From Candidatus Chryseopegocella kryptomonas (lineage in GTDB: Bacteria; Bacteroidota; Ignavibacteria; Kryptoniales; Kryptoniaceae): a stretch of 64,000 nt of DNA. The DNA lies in the NCBI RefSeq assembly GCF_001536065.1, contig NZ_CZVW01000008.1, positions 1 to 64,000 on the forward strand, written 5' to 3'. The notes under the pieces are model-generated. The model was not told the origin of the DNA. It saw nothing but the letters and a program-made list of their open reading frames with translations, and searched no databases. Shown here piece by piece: positions 25,344 through 33,503 of this stretch. Position 1 is the stretch's first letter, and every line of letters begins with the position of its first letter. A program made the position numbers and the translations under genes.

Positions 25344-27968
25344 TTACAAGTTTAATAAGTTTATTATTTCGTTACAAAGATAAGTAACCCATTTTATATC
25401 TTCAGATGGATAAATAGGTGCACCGCGGTTTGCATAATTTCTTTTTAAAATGCTATACATTCTATAATGTCCTTTATCGCGAAAAGTTGTTTTATAATAA
25501 ATGTATTTATTTCCTCTTATTATTTCTAATTTTTTATAGTCATACAATCTAGCAGTTACATTCTCGAACCTAAGTTCACAGTACTCCTCTACCCCGAACA
25601 TATCGTTACCTATATCTGTAATTATAAAATCACATACGCTTTTATCTTCTAATTCAATTGTTACAGTCATATTGCTTTCCCCCCCAATCACATTTAAAGA
25701 TTTAACATCTTTACATGTTAAAAATCTTAACAAATCAATCCAGTGCGAAAGATTACCACAAATTCTAGTACCTTGATTTGGCCAAAAATACCAATGTGAT
25801 TTTGGAAGTTTTAATTCTTTAATCAAAAAAGTAAGGTGAATACGTGAAGAGGGATTTTTATCTTTTAATAAATTAAATAAAATTTGTGAAAAGTAACTGT
25901 ATCTTCTATTATACCCTATATCAATCCACATCCCTTTTTTTCTTAAGTTAAATAAACCTTCAGCCTCATCATTTGTGACACAAGCTGGTTTTTCTATAAA
26001 GACATAAGATGATGGGTTAAATTTTAAAATTGTATTCGCCATCCAAGCATGATCGGAATGGTAGGTAGCTATAATAACCAATGGATTTTTAAATATAGCA
26101 ATCTTTTCTAATATATCTTCAAAGTCATTATAGATAGGAAAAGGAACATTATAAAACTTTTCTATAATTTTACTTTTATAATCTAAAGCAGCTATAACAT
26201 TGTTTTTAAAAAAGGGTAGAACGTATTCCCTAATATAGCTCCCAAATCCTAATATAAAAACCCCACTGTTTCTCTCTTTGTTTTCAAAGCCGATAATTGT
26301 GTGGCTTGTATTCTTTTTCCCGATATTGTTATCACTTTGATATAATAAATGGTATAAATCGGAAGCTGATGTTAAAAACGGATTATCCCTAAGAATCAAT
26401 TTAAATAACTTATTCTTTATTTCCTTTGGACAAGAAGGAACAGGAATATAAGATTCAAATACACTTAACAATTCGTCCGATAAATACAATGAATTAATTT
26501 CTACCTTCTTATTATTTAAATTTACTTTGAATATAAGCTCTTCTTCTATAATTAAATATCCTAAATTTCGTGTAAATGCAAAGACATAACCAGAATCCAA
26601 TTTAAATTGAAGTATAACCAAATACATCTCCGATGATATTTTTCTGTCAATTAATTTACTTAACGATTTTCTAATAGTTAGTTTTATACCTTCATTTTTT
26701 AAGAAGATCAAAACCTTCTTTATATTTCTATAATTTCTAAGATGCTCAATAAGAATAAAATCTTTGGGACTGATAAACTTAACTGCAATTGGGATAACAT
26801 TGAACTTAACAAATTTATCACCGTATATCAAAAACATTATTATTTTTCTAAATTGTTCAATGTGCTTTTCCGGGGTGTATAAATCATTAAACCTTCTTAG
26901 ACTTTCTTTTCCCATCCTAACCCTTAAATCTTTATCCAGGACTAATTTTAAAATAGCATTCGCAAGCTGCTCCACATTTCTTTTCTCAACCAAAATCCCA
27001 TTTGTCCCATCAATTACTGTTTCATCTATCACTCCGACATCCTTTGTTGAAATAATTGGTAGACCACAAGCCATTGCTTCTAAAATTACTAGAGGTTGCC
27101 CTTCATGCCAACTGGGGAACACAAATATATCGCTTTGCATTAAAAGATTATACTTTTCCCTTTCATTAGTAATCTGCCCCAAATAGTTAATCAAGCCATT
27201 AAGAGATTTAACATAATCATTAAATTTTTCTCTATGCTTCTCACCACTTAAACCAGTAAAGGGATCAGTTCGAAACAACCCAGCAATATTAACGATAAAT
27301 TCAATGTTTATATGCCTATTCTTAATAATTTTAACAGCCTCTAAAAGATCAAATAAACCTTTTGATTCACTCAAATTTCCAAGATAGGTAATTCTTACAG
27401 TATTTTCCCTTTTGTTTATATCTAAATCCGAAGCATTTTCCAAATTACGAGGTGGCTCTACAAAATTTGGTAAAACAAAAACTTTTTCCTTAGGTAACCA
27501 GTGTTCAAAAATATATTTAAGTTTCTCACCCAGAACTATAGCCCCATCAACATTTTTCATTGTTAGATCAATAAATTTTTTATACAACTTATTGGACTTC
27601 TTGTAGAATTCTAAAAAATATGATCCATGAAGATGAATGAGAACTTTTGCTCCAAGTAAACTTGAAGCAAGTATAAATAACCCATCACGAAAATAAGCCC
27701 ATTTATTTTGCGAAATTGGGATATAAACAATGTTTGGCTTTTTAAATAATAAATAATAGAGCAATTGAAACAAAGACCTCAATCCTGCAATTACATTGTG
27801 CAAATCAAATTTACCTAATTTAGTTAAATCGTTTCTTTTATCTGAAGTATCAATTGAGAAAATTTTTAAATCTTTTTCATTGGCAAGAAGATCTCTCAAT
27901 TTTTTTAGATAGATAGATGTTCCATGGTATGGCGGGGGAAGAGAACCAATTATTAATATTTTTAACAT
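25344..27968 (-). CDS. Fusion of a GT4 glycosyltransferase with a Gfo/Idh/MocA-like oxidoreductase
   Basis: The 874-aa protein joins three parts. Residues about 1-380 are a GT-B/GT4 glycosyltransferase ('GSLPPPYHGTSIYL', 'YLGNLSESKGLFDLLEA', 'FPSWHEGQPLVILEAMACG'). Residues about 380-560 are a linker of unknown fold. Residues about 566-874 resemble Gfo/Idh/MocA oxidoreductases ('VFILGFGSYIREY', 'FIEKPACVTNDE', 'DIGYNRRYSYF', 'GNLSHWIDLLRFL'). No internal stop or frame change is needed, so the fusion is real in this sequence. It may couple sugar oxidation with transfer. It lies 4 nt upstream of the bi-domain oxidoreductase. Confidence 0.85.
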   Translation of the reverse strand: MLKILIIGSLPPPYHGTSIYLKKLRDLLANEKDLKIFSIDTSDKRNDLTKLGKFDLHNVIAGLRSLFQLLYYLLFKKPNIVYIPISQNKWAYFRDGLFILASSLLGAKVLIHLHGSYFLEFYKKSNKLYKKFIDLTMKNVDGAIVLGEKLKYIFEHWLPKEKVFVLPNFVEPPRNLENASDLDINKRENTVRITYLGNLSESKGLFDLLEAVKIIKNRHINIEFIVNIAGLFRTDPFTGLSGEKHREKFNDYVKSLNGLINYLGQITNEREKYNLLMQSDIFVFPSWHEGQPLVILEAMACGLPIISTKDVGVIDETVIDGTNGILVEKRNVEQLANAILKLVLDKDLRVRMGKESLRRFNDLYTPEKHIEQFRKIIMFLIYGDKFVKFNVIPIAVKFISPKDFILIEHLRNYRNIKKVLIFLKNEGIKLTIRKSLSKLIDRKISSEMYLVILQFKLDSGYVFAFTRNLGYLIIEEELIFKVNLNNKKVEINSLYLSDELLSVFESYIPVPSCPKEIKNKLFKLILRDNPFLTSASDLYHLLYQSDNNIGKKNTSHTIIGFENKERNSGVFILGFGSYIREYVLPFFKNNVIAALDYKSKIIEKFYNVPFPIYNDFEDILEKIAIFKNPLVIIATYHSDHAWMANTILKFNPSSYVFIEKPACVTNDEAEGLFNLRKKGMWIDIGYNRRYSYFSQILFNLLKDKNPSSRIHLTFLIKELKLPKSHWYFWPNQGTRICGNLSHWIDLLRFLTCKDVKSLNVIGGESNMTVTIELEDKSVCDFIITDIGNDMFGVEEYCELRFENVTARLYDYKKLEIIRGNKYIYYKTTFRDKGHYRMYSILKRNYANRGAPIYPSEDIKWVTYLCNEIINLLNL

Positions 27969-27972
27969 AAAT

Positions 27973-29184
27973 TTAATTTTTTATTTTTTGAGATAAAATC
28001 AAGCTAATCCCTAACCATATCCAGAAAAACACGCCGTGATAAGGCCCCTCAAGGGTGACATTGAAAAAAGCAAATACAAAAACCGCTACAAAGTTAGAAA
28101 ACAAAGCAACTAATAAATAATTTTTATTTTTGATGATTTTTAAATTTTTTAAAATAATAGCAAATGAAGTCAATAAAAAAATTAAGAAAAAAGTAAATCC
28201 CAACACCCCAGTTCTGGCTAATATTGCAATATATGAGTTATGTGGGTCCAATCTTAACGAACTACGATAAATTAATTCCCTAGGGTTTTCGTACCAGACT
28301 TCCCAAGGGGCCAAGTTAGTTAGCGAATAAGCGAAACCAAGACCAATCGGATTCTCAGTTATAGCCTTTATAGTATTTGACCAATATAAATACCGCCAAT
28401 GTGCGTTTGGATCAGTAGTTCTATAGTAGTAAAAGGAAATAAAATTAGTGTATATTCTTTCAAGAGATAAATATAATAAAGGTGAAAAATAAACAACTGA
28501 AAAAACAAACAATAAAGAAATTAAAAGAGTCAATCCAACTCTTAAAACAGAAAATTTCTTATTAATGAAAAAGAAAATAAATAAACTAACAACTAAAGAG
28601 AGCATAGCACTTCTATGCCCTGATAAAATAACGAAGAAAATAGACAGACCCGATAAAATAAAATAACTAAAACTCTTATATTTAAACCAAAAATATATTG
28701 AAATTATTGATGAGAAAACCGAAATTAATGACGGAGGGCCACCTATTATTCCACCATCCTCTGGGATATAATTCTCTAATCCCATCAAATATAAGAAAAG
28801 CACCACTATATTCCTAAGTAAACTAAAGAACAAAATTGTCTTAAAAACCCACTCAACTTTTTTCTCAATTTCATCATAAAAAAGATAAGCACTAAGATAA
28901 ATTAAAATTGAATAATACACCAAGCTAAAATTACGCAAAACAGATAAAATATCATTTTCAGATGTTACAGAAGGTCTAAAAAAAAGTAAATCATAAATTA
29001 ATCTTAGTACACCCCAAGTCTGATATCCTAATAAAAAGATTAATGCTACCGTAATTTGAGAATTAAAACGATATAATAATTTATTTCTTATCAAACTTAT
29101 CAAAACTTTAACGAGCAAAATAATTAAAATAAATTCGGTTATATAAATATGCCAAATTCTAATATAGGTAAAATCTCTTACCAT
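27973..29184 (-). CDS. O-antigen polymerase/ligase (Wzy/WaaL-like), main reading frame
   Basis: The 403-aa membrane protein has about ten hydrophobic helices and the O-antigen ligase/polymerase periplasmic loop with 'HWRYLYWSNTIKAITENPIGLGFAY' features and 'DPHNSYIAILARTGVLGF', the family's best signature. It would polymerise or ligate lipid-linked repeat units. The frame probably does not start here: upstream sequence in another frame encodes the missing first helices (29185-29299) and joins across a nine-base A/T run. Confidence 0.85.
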   Translation of the reverse strand: MVRDFTYIRIWHIYITEFILIILLVKVLISLIRNKLLYRFNSQITVALIFLLGYQTWGVLRLIYDLLFFRPSVTSENDILSVLRNFSLVYYSILIYLSAYLFYDEIEKKVEWVFKTILFFSLLRNIVVLFLYLMGLENYIPEDGGIIGGPPSLISVFSSIISIYFWFKYKSFSYFILSGLSIFFVILSGHRSAMLSLVVSLFIFFFINKKFSVLRVGLTLLISLLFVFSVVYFSPLLYLSLERIYTNFISFYYYRTTDPNAHWRYLYWSNTIKAITENPIGLGFAYSLTNLAPWEVWYENPRELIYRSSLRLDPHNSYIAILARTGVLGFTFFLIFLLTSFAIILKNLKIIKNKNYLLVALFSNFVAVFVFAFFNVTLEGPYHGVFFWIWLGISLILSQKIKN

Positions 29185-29299
29185 AAAGGAAATTCCAGCA
29201 ATTAAAAAAAAACAAAAATATTACTCCTTTTTCTTTCCTAAATATCTGAGAGGAAATGATTAAATAGGGTAATATTGCCAACGAAAAAATTAAAACCAT
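29185..29299 (-). pseudogene. Out-of-frame N-terminal piece of the O-antigen polymerase/ligase gene
   Basis: An ATG at 29299, preceded by an in-frame stop, reads 'VLIFSLAILPYLIISSQIF', a good membrane helix, then 'RKEKGVIFLFF'. After the A9 run at 29204-29212 (T9 on the coding strand) it leaves frame. With eight Ts it reads on as 'LIAGISFMVRDFTY' straight into the main frame, restoring a protein of about 441 aa. Confidence 0.6.
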
Positions 29300-29406
29300 G
29301 AAATCTTCATCTTTACTTTTTTAATAACTTACCGCTCTATAAGGCATAAAGGTAGAGGTAACCATAGATGTAAATTAGTAATATACAGATGTTTTTTCTG
29401 TAGCAT

Positions 29407-29916
29407 TTAGTAAGGGATTAATTTTTTGAAGAAAAAAGCATAGAATATTCCCCTGATGACTTTTAAAAGAAAAGAAAATTTTTTAGAGGGAGTTAACTTC
29501 AAATATTTAAAGAATATATAAAACGGGTAACTTAACCTCATTAAATAATTAGGATATAAAATATCAGAATAAAGACGGTAAATATAGTAAGTATTTCTAA
29601 ACATATAATAATATTTCAATTCGTTAGATTTCTCAACTAATACCTTAGGATGCTTAAAAATACTTTTTACGCAAACTCCCATAGTTAATCCTTTTCTTTT
29701 GATCCTTAAAGCATACTCAACTTCATCACCCCATATAAATAAATTCTTTTCTGGATATCCTATTACTTTTATCAAATCTGCTTTGATCAAAATAGAATTA
29801 AAAAAATTTGGATACCCATAATAAACTCCATTTTTAGCAAAAGCTTTAATTTCATTAACAAATGAAAAATATTTACGGGGTATTATTTTACCATTTTGAT
29901 CAACTTTAACTATCAA
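29407..29916 (-). CDS. N-terminally truncated GT2 glycosyltransferase
   Basis: This 169-aa frame matches only the second half of a COG1216-type GT2 enzyme. 'GYPNFFNSILIKADLIKVIGYPEKNLFIWGDEVEYALRI' features align with 'FNGFLLSSEVVKKVGLPERNLFYMSDDVEYSYRI' of the upstream gene. The first roughly 120 residues, with nucleotide-sugar-binding strands and the DDD motif, are absent. It begins inside the 3' end of the intact GT2 gene (11-nt overlap). It looks like the remains of a second GT2 gene after a deletion. Without the GT-A half it is unlikely to be active. Confidence 0.7.
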   Translation of the reverse strand: MIVKVDQNGKIIPRKYFSFVNEIKAFAKNGVYYGYPNFFNSILIKADLIKVIGYPEKNLFIWGDEVEYALRIKRKGLTMGVCVKSIFKHPKVLVEKSNELKYYYMFRNTYYIYRLYSDILYPNYLMRLSYPFYIFFKYLKLTPSKKFSFLLKVIRGIFYAFFFKKLIPY

Positions 29917-30850
29917 AAATTTGTTTTACTTCATCATAATTTCTCCATTTATTCCTAAGACAATCCATTAATCCTATATATAAAACTCTTAATTTCAAAT
30001 GCCCTATAAATACAAAATAAATAAACTTAAAAAGATTTTTCAAAAATTTTAAACCGAATCCATAATACTTAAGAATTGTATAAAGTCTATTTCGCACTAT
30101 AAAATATGTCCTTGTTTCCCCTAAATACTTATATGGCTTACGCGGTGGATGATAAAAAATCGCATCTTTCTTAATTTGAATTTTAAATCCATTTCTAATA
30201 ATTCTATAACTATACTCTACATCATCAGACATATAAAAAAGATTTCTTTCAGGTAGACCTACTTTTTTGACAACCTCGGATGATAATAAAAAGCCATTGA
30301 ATGGAATTGTTATAGGATAATAATTTCTAATTATGTTAAGTTTGCTTTTGTAGGGAAATTTCTCATACTTTTCAAAGTCGTATACAACTTCTCCCGATTT
30401 AGGATCTAAAATATATGGACCTGTTACAACATCACTCTTATCTGGCATTTGTTTTTCAAGACAATCTTTTTCCGGTCTTCCATCATCATCCATCAGCCAC
30501 AACCAGTCATAACCTTTTTCGTATGCTCGCTTCACTCCTTCATGAAATCCACCTGCACTACCTGTGTTTTCATGCATACGAACATAATGTAGCTTTATTG
30601 TATTCCCATCAGTTAAATTATTTATTTCAAATTCCTTTTCCCATGGCTCGGATAATAATTCTTGTGGAGGTAATTCCTTGAGGTACCCTTTTTCTAGTAA
30701 AAATTCAGGTGTTCCATCTGTGGATGCATTATCTATCAAGTATATGCCTTGGATGGGTCTCGTCTGTTTTCTCAGTGCCTCTAAACATTCAATCAAAAGA
30801 TTTTTGCGATTATAAGTTACAACTATTGCGGATACATTTTCTCTTTTCAT
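29906..30850 (-). CDS. GT2 family glycosyltransferase (COG1216, galactofuranosyl/rhamnosyl-type)
   Basis: The 314-aa GT-A transferase has 'SAIVVTYNRKNLLIECLEAL', 'DNASTDGTPEFL', 'ENTGSAGGFHEG' and the metal-binding 'LWLMDDDGRPE'. The C-terminal part has the acidic 'YMSDDVEYSYR'. Relatives transfer rhamnose or galactofuranose. UDP-galactopyranose mutase encoded nearby makes galactofuranose the more attractive guess. Cytoplasmic, at the membrane. Complete, with normal length. Confidence 0.9.
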   Translation of the reverse strand: MKRENVSAIVVTYNRKNLLIECLEALRKQTRPIQGIYLIDNASTDGTPEFLLEKGYLKELPPQELLSEPWEKEFEINNLTDGNTIKLHYVRMHENTGSAGGFHEGVKRAYEKGYDWLWLMDDDGRPEKDCLEKQMPDKSDVVTGPYILDPKSGEVVYDFEKYEKFPYKSKLNIIRNYYPITIPFNGFLLSSEVVKKVGLPERNLFYMSDDVEYSYRIIRNGFKIQIKKDAIFYHPPRKPYKYLGETRTYFIVRNRLYTILKYYGFGLKFLKNLFKFIYFVFIGHLKLRVLYIGLMDCLRNKWRNYDEVKQIFDS

Positions 30851-30937
30851 TGGTTCTTAGAGATTATCTGGTTTTAATTTCCAAATGGCAAGATTTTATA
30901 TTCACCCCTGTTTTTACGCTGCAAAAAACTTACTATA

Positions 30938-31225
30938 TCATATATAGAAATGTGCATAAGTTTTTTTAATATTTTGTTTAATAAGTAATCTTTCAGTGGT
31001 TGTATGTCTATAATTTTCTATTCCAGCTAATCTTGCATATTGTTCTAATATATCTGTTTTAAGCAAATAGCTTTCTTGAGTCCAAAAAGAAAAATGTGCT
31101 ACGACCATATTACCAATAAGTCTACCTGGCAGGTTTAATTTAACTGGCAAAGTAGCACTCATCCATTCTTCCTCATCCCCAACTGGTTGAAGTAAATCTC
31201 CTAAGAGATTGCATTTTATATCCAA
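30938..31225 (-). CDS. C-terminal piece of a frameshifted glycosyltransferase
   Basis: The 95-aa frame has only a TTG 'start' at the frameshift point. Dropping one T from the T7 run (31224-31230 on the + strand as A7) joins it to the 219-aa frame upstream as IGFLDIKCN. The joined protein would be about 298 aa. Features are 'PVGDEEEWMSATLP' and 'AHFSFWTQESYL', with no catalytic motif of its own. It is not likely to be translated alone. Confidence 0.65.
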   Translation of the reverse strand: MDIKCNLLGDLLQPVGDEEEWMSATLPVKLNLPGRLIGNMVVAHFSFWTQESYLLKTDILEQYARLAGIENYRHTTTERLLIKQNIKKTYAHFYI

Positions 31226-31832
31226 AAAAACCTATACAATTAATTGAAAATCGAGATATAGTTATATCAATATCCTCGCTTATTTTTATACTTTCTAAAT
31301 ATCCCTTGTTAACTATATCAATAAACCACCTATGCAACTCTTCTGCAAAATATGGCGAACCCCAACTAAATTTGTCCATACATTGAGCTGTCAATGGATA
31401 TGTTGTTTTTAATTTACCTTTTGCAAAAAGAAAATATGTACATATAGCATTGTTTATGACTATAGGTGACCACCAAAGATATTTGTCCTTTTCTTTTATC
31501 GCTCTTTCGTACAACTTTGCTCCAAAATTTTTTTCCATAAAAACAACATCATCATCTATTCTTATAAAAAAAGCATCCTCATCAGCAAGAAATTTGTAGA
31601 ATAAATTAATAGATTTGTTTGTTCCATCTCCTCCTTCAACTCTTATTACTTTCACTTTTGATGACTCTCGTGCAAGCTCATTCAAGAATATTCGATCATC
31701 TTCACTTCTACAGTTATCCCAAAGATGCCATTCCTGAATAGAATTATCAGCTAATATATACCTCGATAAAATCTCTAAATATCTTTTCCTATCTGCTGGA
31801 GTAACTGCTATTATCTTATGCTTTGTTTCCAT
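31173..31832 (-). CDS. Glycosyltransferase-like protein, N-terminal piece (frameshifted)
   Basis: The 219-aa frame has a GT-A-like core: 'VTPADRKRYLEILSRYI', 'VIRVEGGDGTNKSINL' and the DxD-type 'FIRIDDDVVFME'. The last 17 residues or so after 'SINCIGFFG' are out of frame; the true continuation is the 30938-31225 frame. The break is at seven Ts. The family resembles uncharacterised glycosyltransferases of polysaccharide loci; the substrate is unknown. Confidence 0.72.
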   Translation of the reverse strand: METKHKIIAVTPADRKRYLEILSRYILADNSIQEWHLWDNCRSEDDRIFLNELARESSKVKVIRVEGGDGTNKSINLFYKFLADEDAFFIRIDDDVVFMEKNFGAKLYERAIKEKDKYLWWSPIVINNAICTYFLFAKGKLKTTYPLTAQCMDKFSWGSPYFAEELHRWFIDIVNKGYLESIKISEDIDITISRFSINCIGFFGYKMQSLRRFTSTSWG

Positions 31833-31856
31833 TTCCTAATTTAGTTAACTTTAATT

Positions 31857-32984
31857 TCAGATATTATAAATCACTTCTTTTTCAAAAACATTTAACGCTC
31901 TTGCGACTATTTGATCCATATTATAATATCTATATTCAGCTAAACGCCCAACAAAATATACTATCCCATTCAATTTCGATATTTCCTTCAAATACTTTTT
32001 ATAAATTTCAAGATTTTCCTCTTTTGGAATTGGATAATATGGTTCATTTTTGCCAATTATGTATGACTCTGGAAATTCGTAAGCAATTGTTGTCAAATCA
32101 CCTTTTTGCCCTGTCATATGCTTGAATTCAGTAATCCTCGTAAAATCATAATCGTTAGGATAATTTATCTGTGCAACCTCTTGAAAATACTCCAATTTCA
32201 TCGTTTTAAACTCAAATCGTAAACTTCTATATGGAAGCTCACCATAAATGTAATCAAAAAAATAATCAACAGGTCCAGTATAAATAAGTTTATTAAATTT
32301 CACATCTTCTATTATTTCACGATAATCAGTATTTAATAAAATATGTATATTAGGATGATTTATCATTTTCTCAAACATTTTTGTATACCCAAGCTTTGGT
32401 ATTCCTTGGTATATATCTTGGAAATATCTATCATCTCTACTTATGTAAACTGGAACCCTGGCTGTAACTGAACCATCTAACTCTTCAGGTTTATATCCCC
32501 ATTGTTTAGTTGTATAATTTAAAAATACTTTCTCGTAAATAAAATCAGCTAAGAATTTAAGTTCTCCTGAAGTTGCTTCTTTTAATTTTAAAATTGGAAT
32601 CTTAACCCCATATCCGAAGGTTTCAATAAGTTGTTTTTCAAGTTTTTCAGCGTATTTTTGCGGGAAAATCAAATAAAGCGAATTTAAGTTAAACGGAACC
32701 GGAATTTTTTTACCATCAACAACAGCGAGAACTTTGTGATAATATATATTCCATTCTGTAAATCTACTTAAGTAATCCCAAACTTTTTTACTGTTTGTAT
32801 GAAATATGTGTGGACCATATTTATGAACTAATATTCCATTTTCATCATAATAATCATAGGCGTTTCCAGCGATATGATTCCTCCGTTCAACAATTAACAC
32901 TTTCTTTCCGAGATTCGTGGCAATTCTTTCTGCCAAAATGCACCCACTAAATCCGGCTCCAACTATAAGATAATCAAATTTCAC
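31857..32984 (-). CDS. glf: UDP-galactopyranose mutase
   Basis: Glf is an FAD enzyme that interconverts UDP-galactopyranose and UDP-galactofuranose. The 375-aa protein begins 'FDYLIVGAGFSGCILAER' (FAD-binding), then 'GPHIFHTNSKKVWDYL' and 'FLNYTTKQWGYKPEEL' (substrate loop), and near the C-terminus 'FVGRLAEYRYYNMDQ' with the Arg/Tyr contacts. Its 5' end overlaps the 3' end of the flippase frame by 11 nt. It implies that galactofuranose is in the glycan. Confidence 0.96.
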   Translation of the reverse strand: MKFDYLIVGAGFSGCILAERIATNLGKKVLIVERRNHIAGNAYDYYDENGILVHKYGPHIFHTNSKKVWDYLSRFTEWNIYYHKVLAVVDGKKIPVPFNLNSLYLIFPQKYAEKLEKQLIETFGYGVKIPILKLKEATSGELKFLADFIYEKVFLNYTTKQWGYKPEELDGSVTARVPVYISRDDRYFQDIYQGIPKLGYTKMFEKMINHPNIHILLNTDYREIIEDVKFNKLIYTGPVDYFFDYIYGELPYRSLRFEFKTMKLEYFQEVAQINYPNDYDFTRITEFKHMTGQKGDLTTIAYEFPESYIIGKNEPYYPIPKEENLEIYKKYLKEISKLNGIVYFVGRLAEYRYYNMDQIVARALNVFEKEVIYNI

Positions 32985-33492
32985 GACTTTTAATTAACCC
33001 AGATATGAAGTTTGAATAAAATTTAAAATCAAAAATTTTTATTCCCTTTAATTCAAGAAGAATTATAAATGCAGTTGTTATATAAATTTCTGTAATAAGC
33101 CAAGAAATTGAAGCTCCAATCTCAGCGAATTTGTTATCAAGTATTGTATTTAAAATTAAGTTAATGATTGAACCTCCAACTATGACTCTAAAAAACTCTC
33201 TATCCATTTTCATATTAAGAGTTGTCTGAATGCCATAAAGGTTTGACAATCCTATGATAAAAGGAAAAAAAGATAAAATTTTGACTACATTAATTGAAGG
33301 TAAATATTGCTCACCAAGGAAAACTTTAACTAAAAATGGAGCTGTTAAAAATATAAAAATGCTTATTGGCAATGTTATTAAACTGACGATAACTCCAAAT
33401 TTTCGTATATAATCAATTCCTCTATTAATATCATTTCTCAAAATTTTACCAATATGTGGATACAGAGATTGAGCAAGTGGTCCAAGAACCAA
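32974..33492 (-). CDS. Wzx-type flippase, C-terminal piece (frameshifted)
   Basis: The 172-aa frame starts mid-protein ('VLGPLAQSLYPHIGKIL') and holds the last four or five membrane helices of a polysaccharide flippase. In-frame sequence extends back to the A9 run at 33556-33564, reading 'APHENVGYFASGSKLV' then 'LAFQALVLGPLAQ', which is the typical flippase middle. Together with the 33504-34310 frame it makes a normal protein of about 430 aa. The apparent ATG is internal. Confidence 0.75.
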   Translation of the reverse strand: MVLGPLAQSLYPHIGKILRNDINRGIDYIRKFGVIVSLITLPISIFIFLTAPFLVKVFLGEQYLPSINVVKILSFFPFIIGLSNLYGIQTTLNMKMDREFFRVIVGGSIINLILNTILDNKFAEIGASISWLITEIYITTAFIILLELKGIKIFDFKFYSNFISGLIKSREI

Positions 33493-33503
33493 TGCCTGAA
33501 ACG

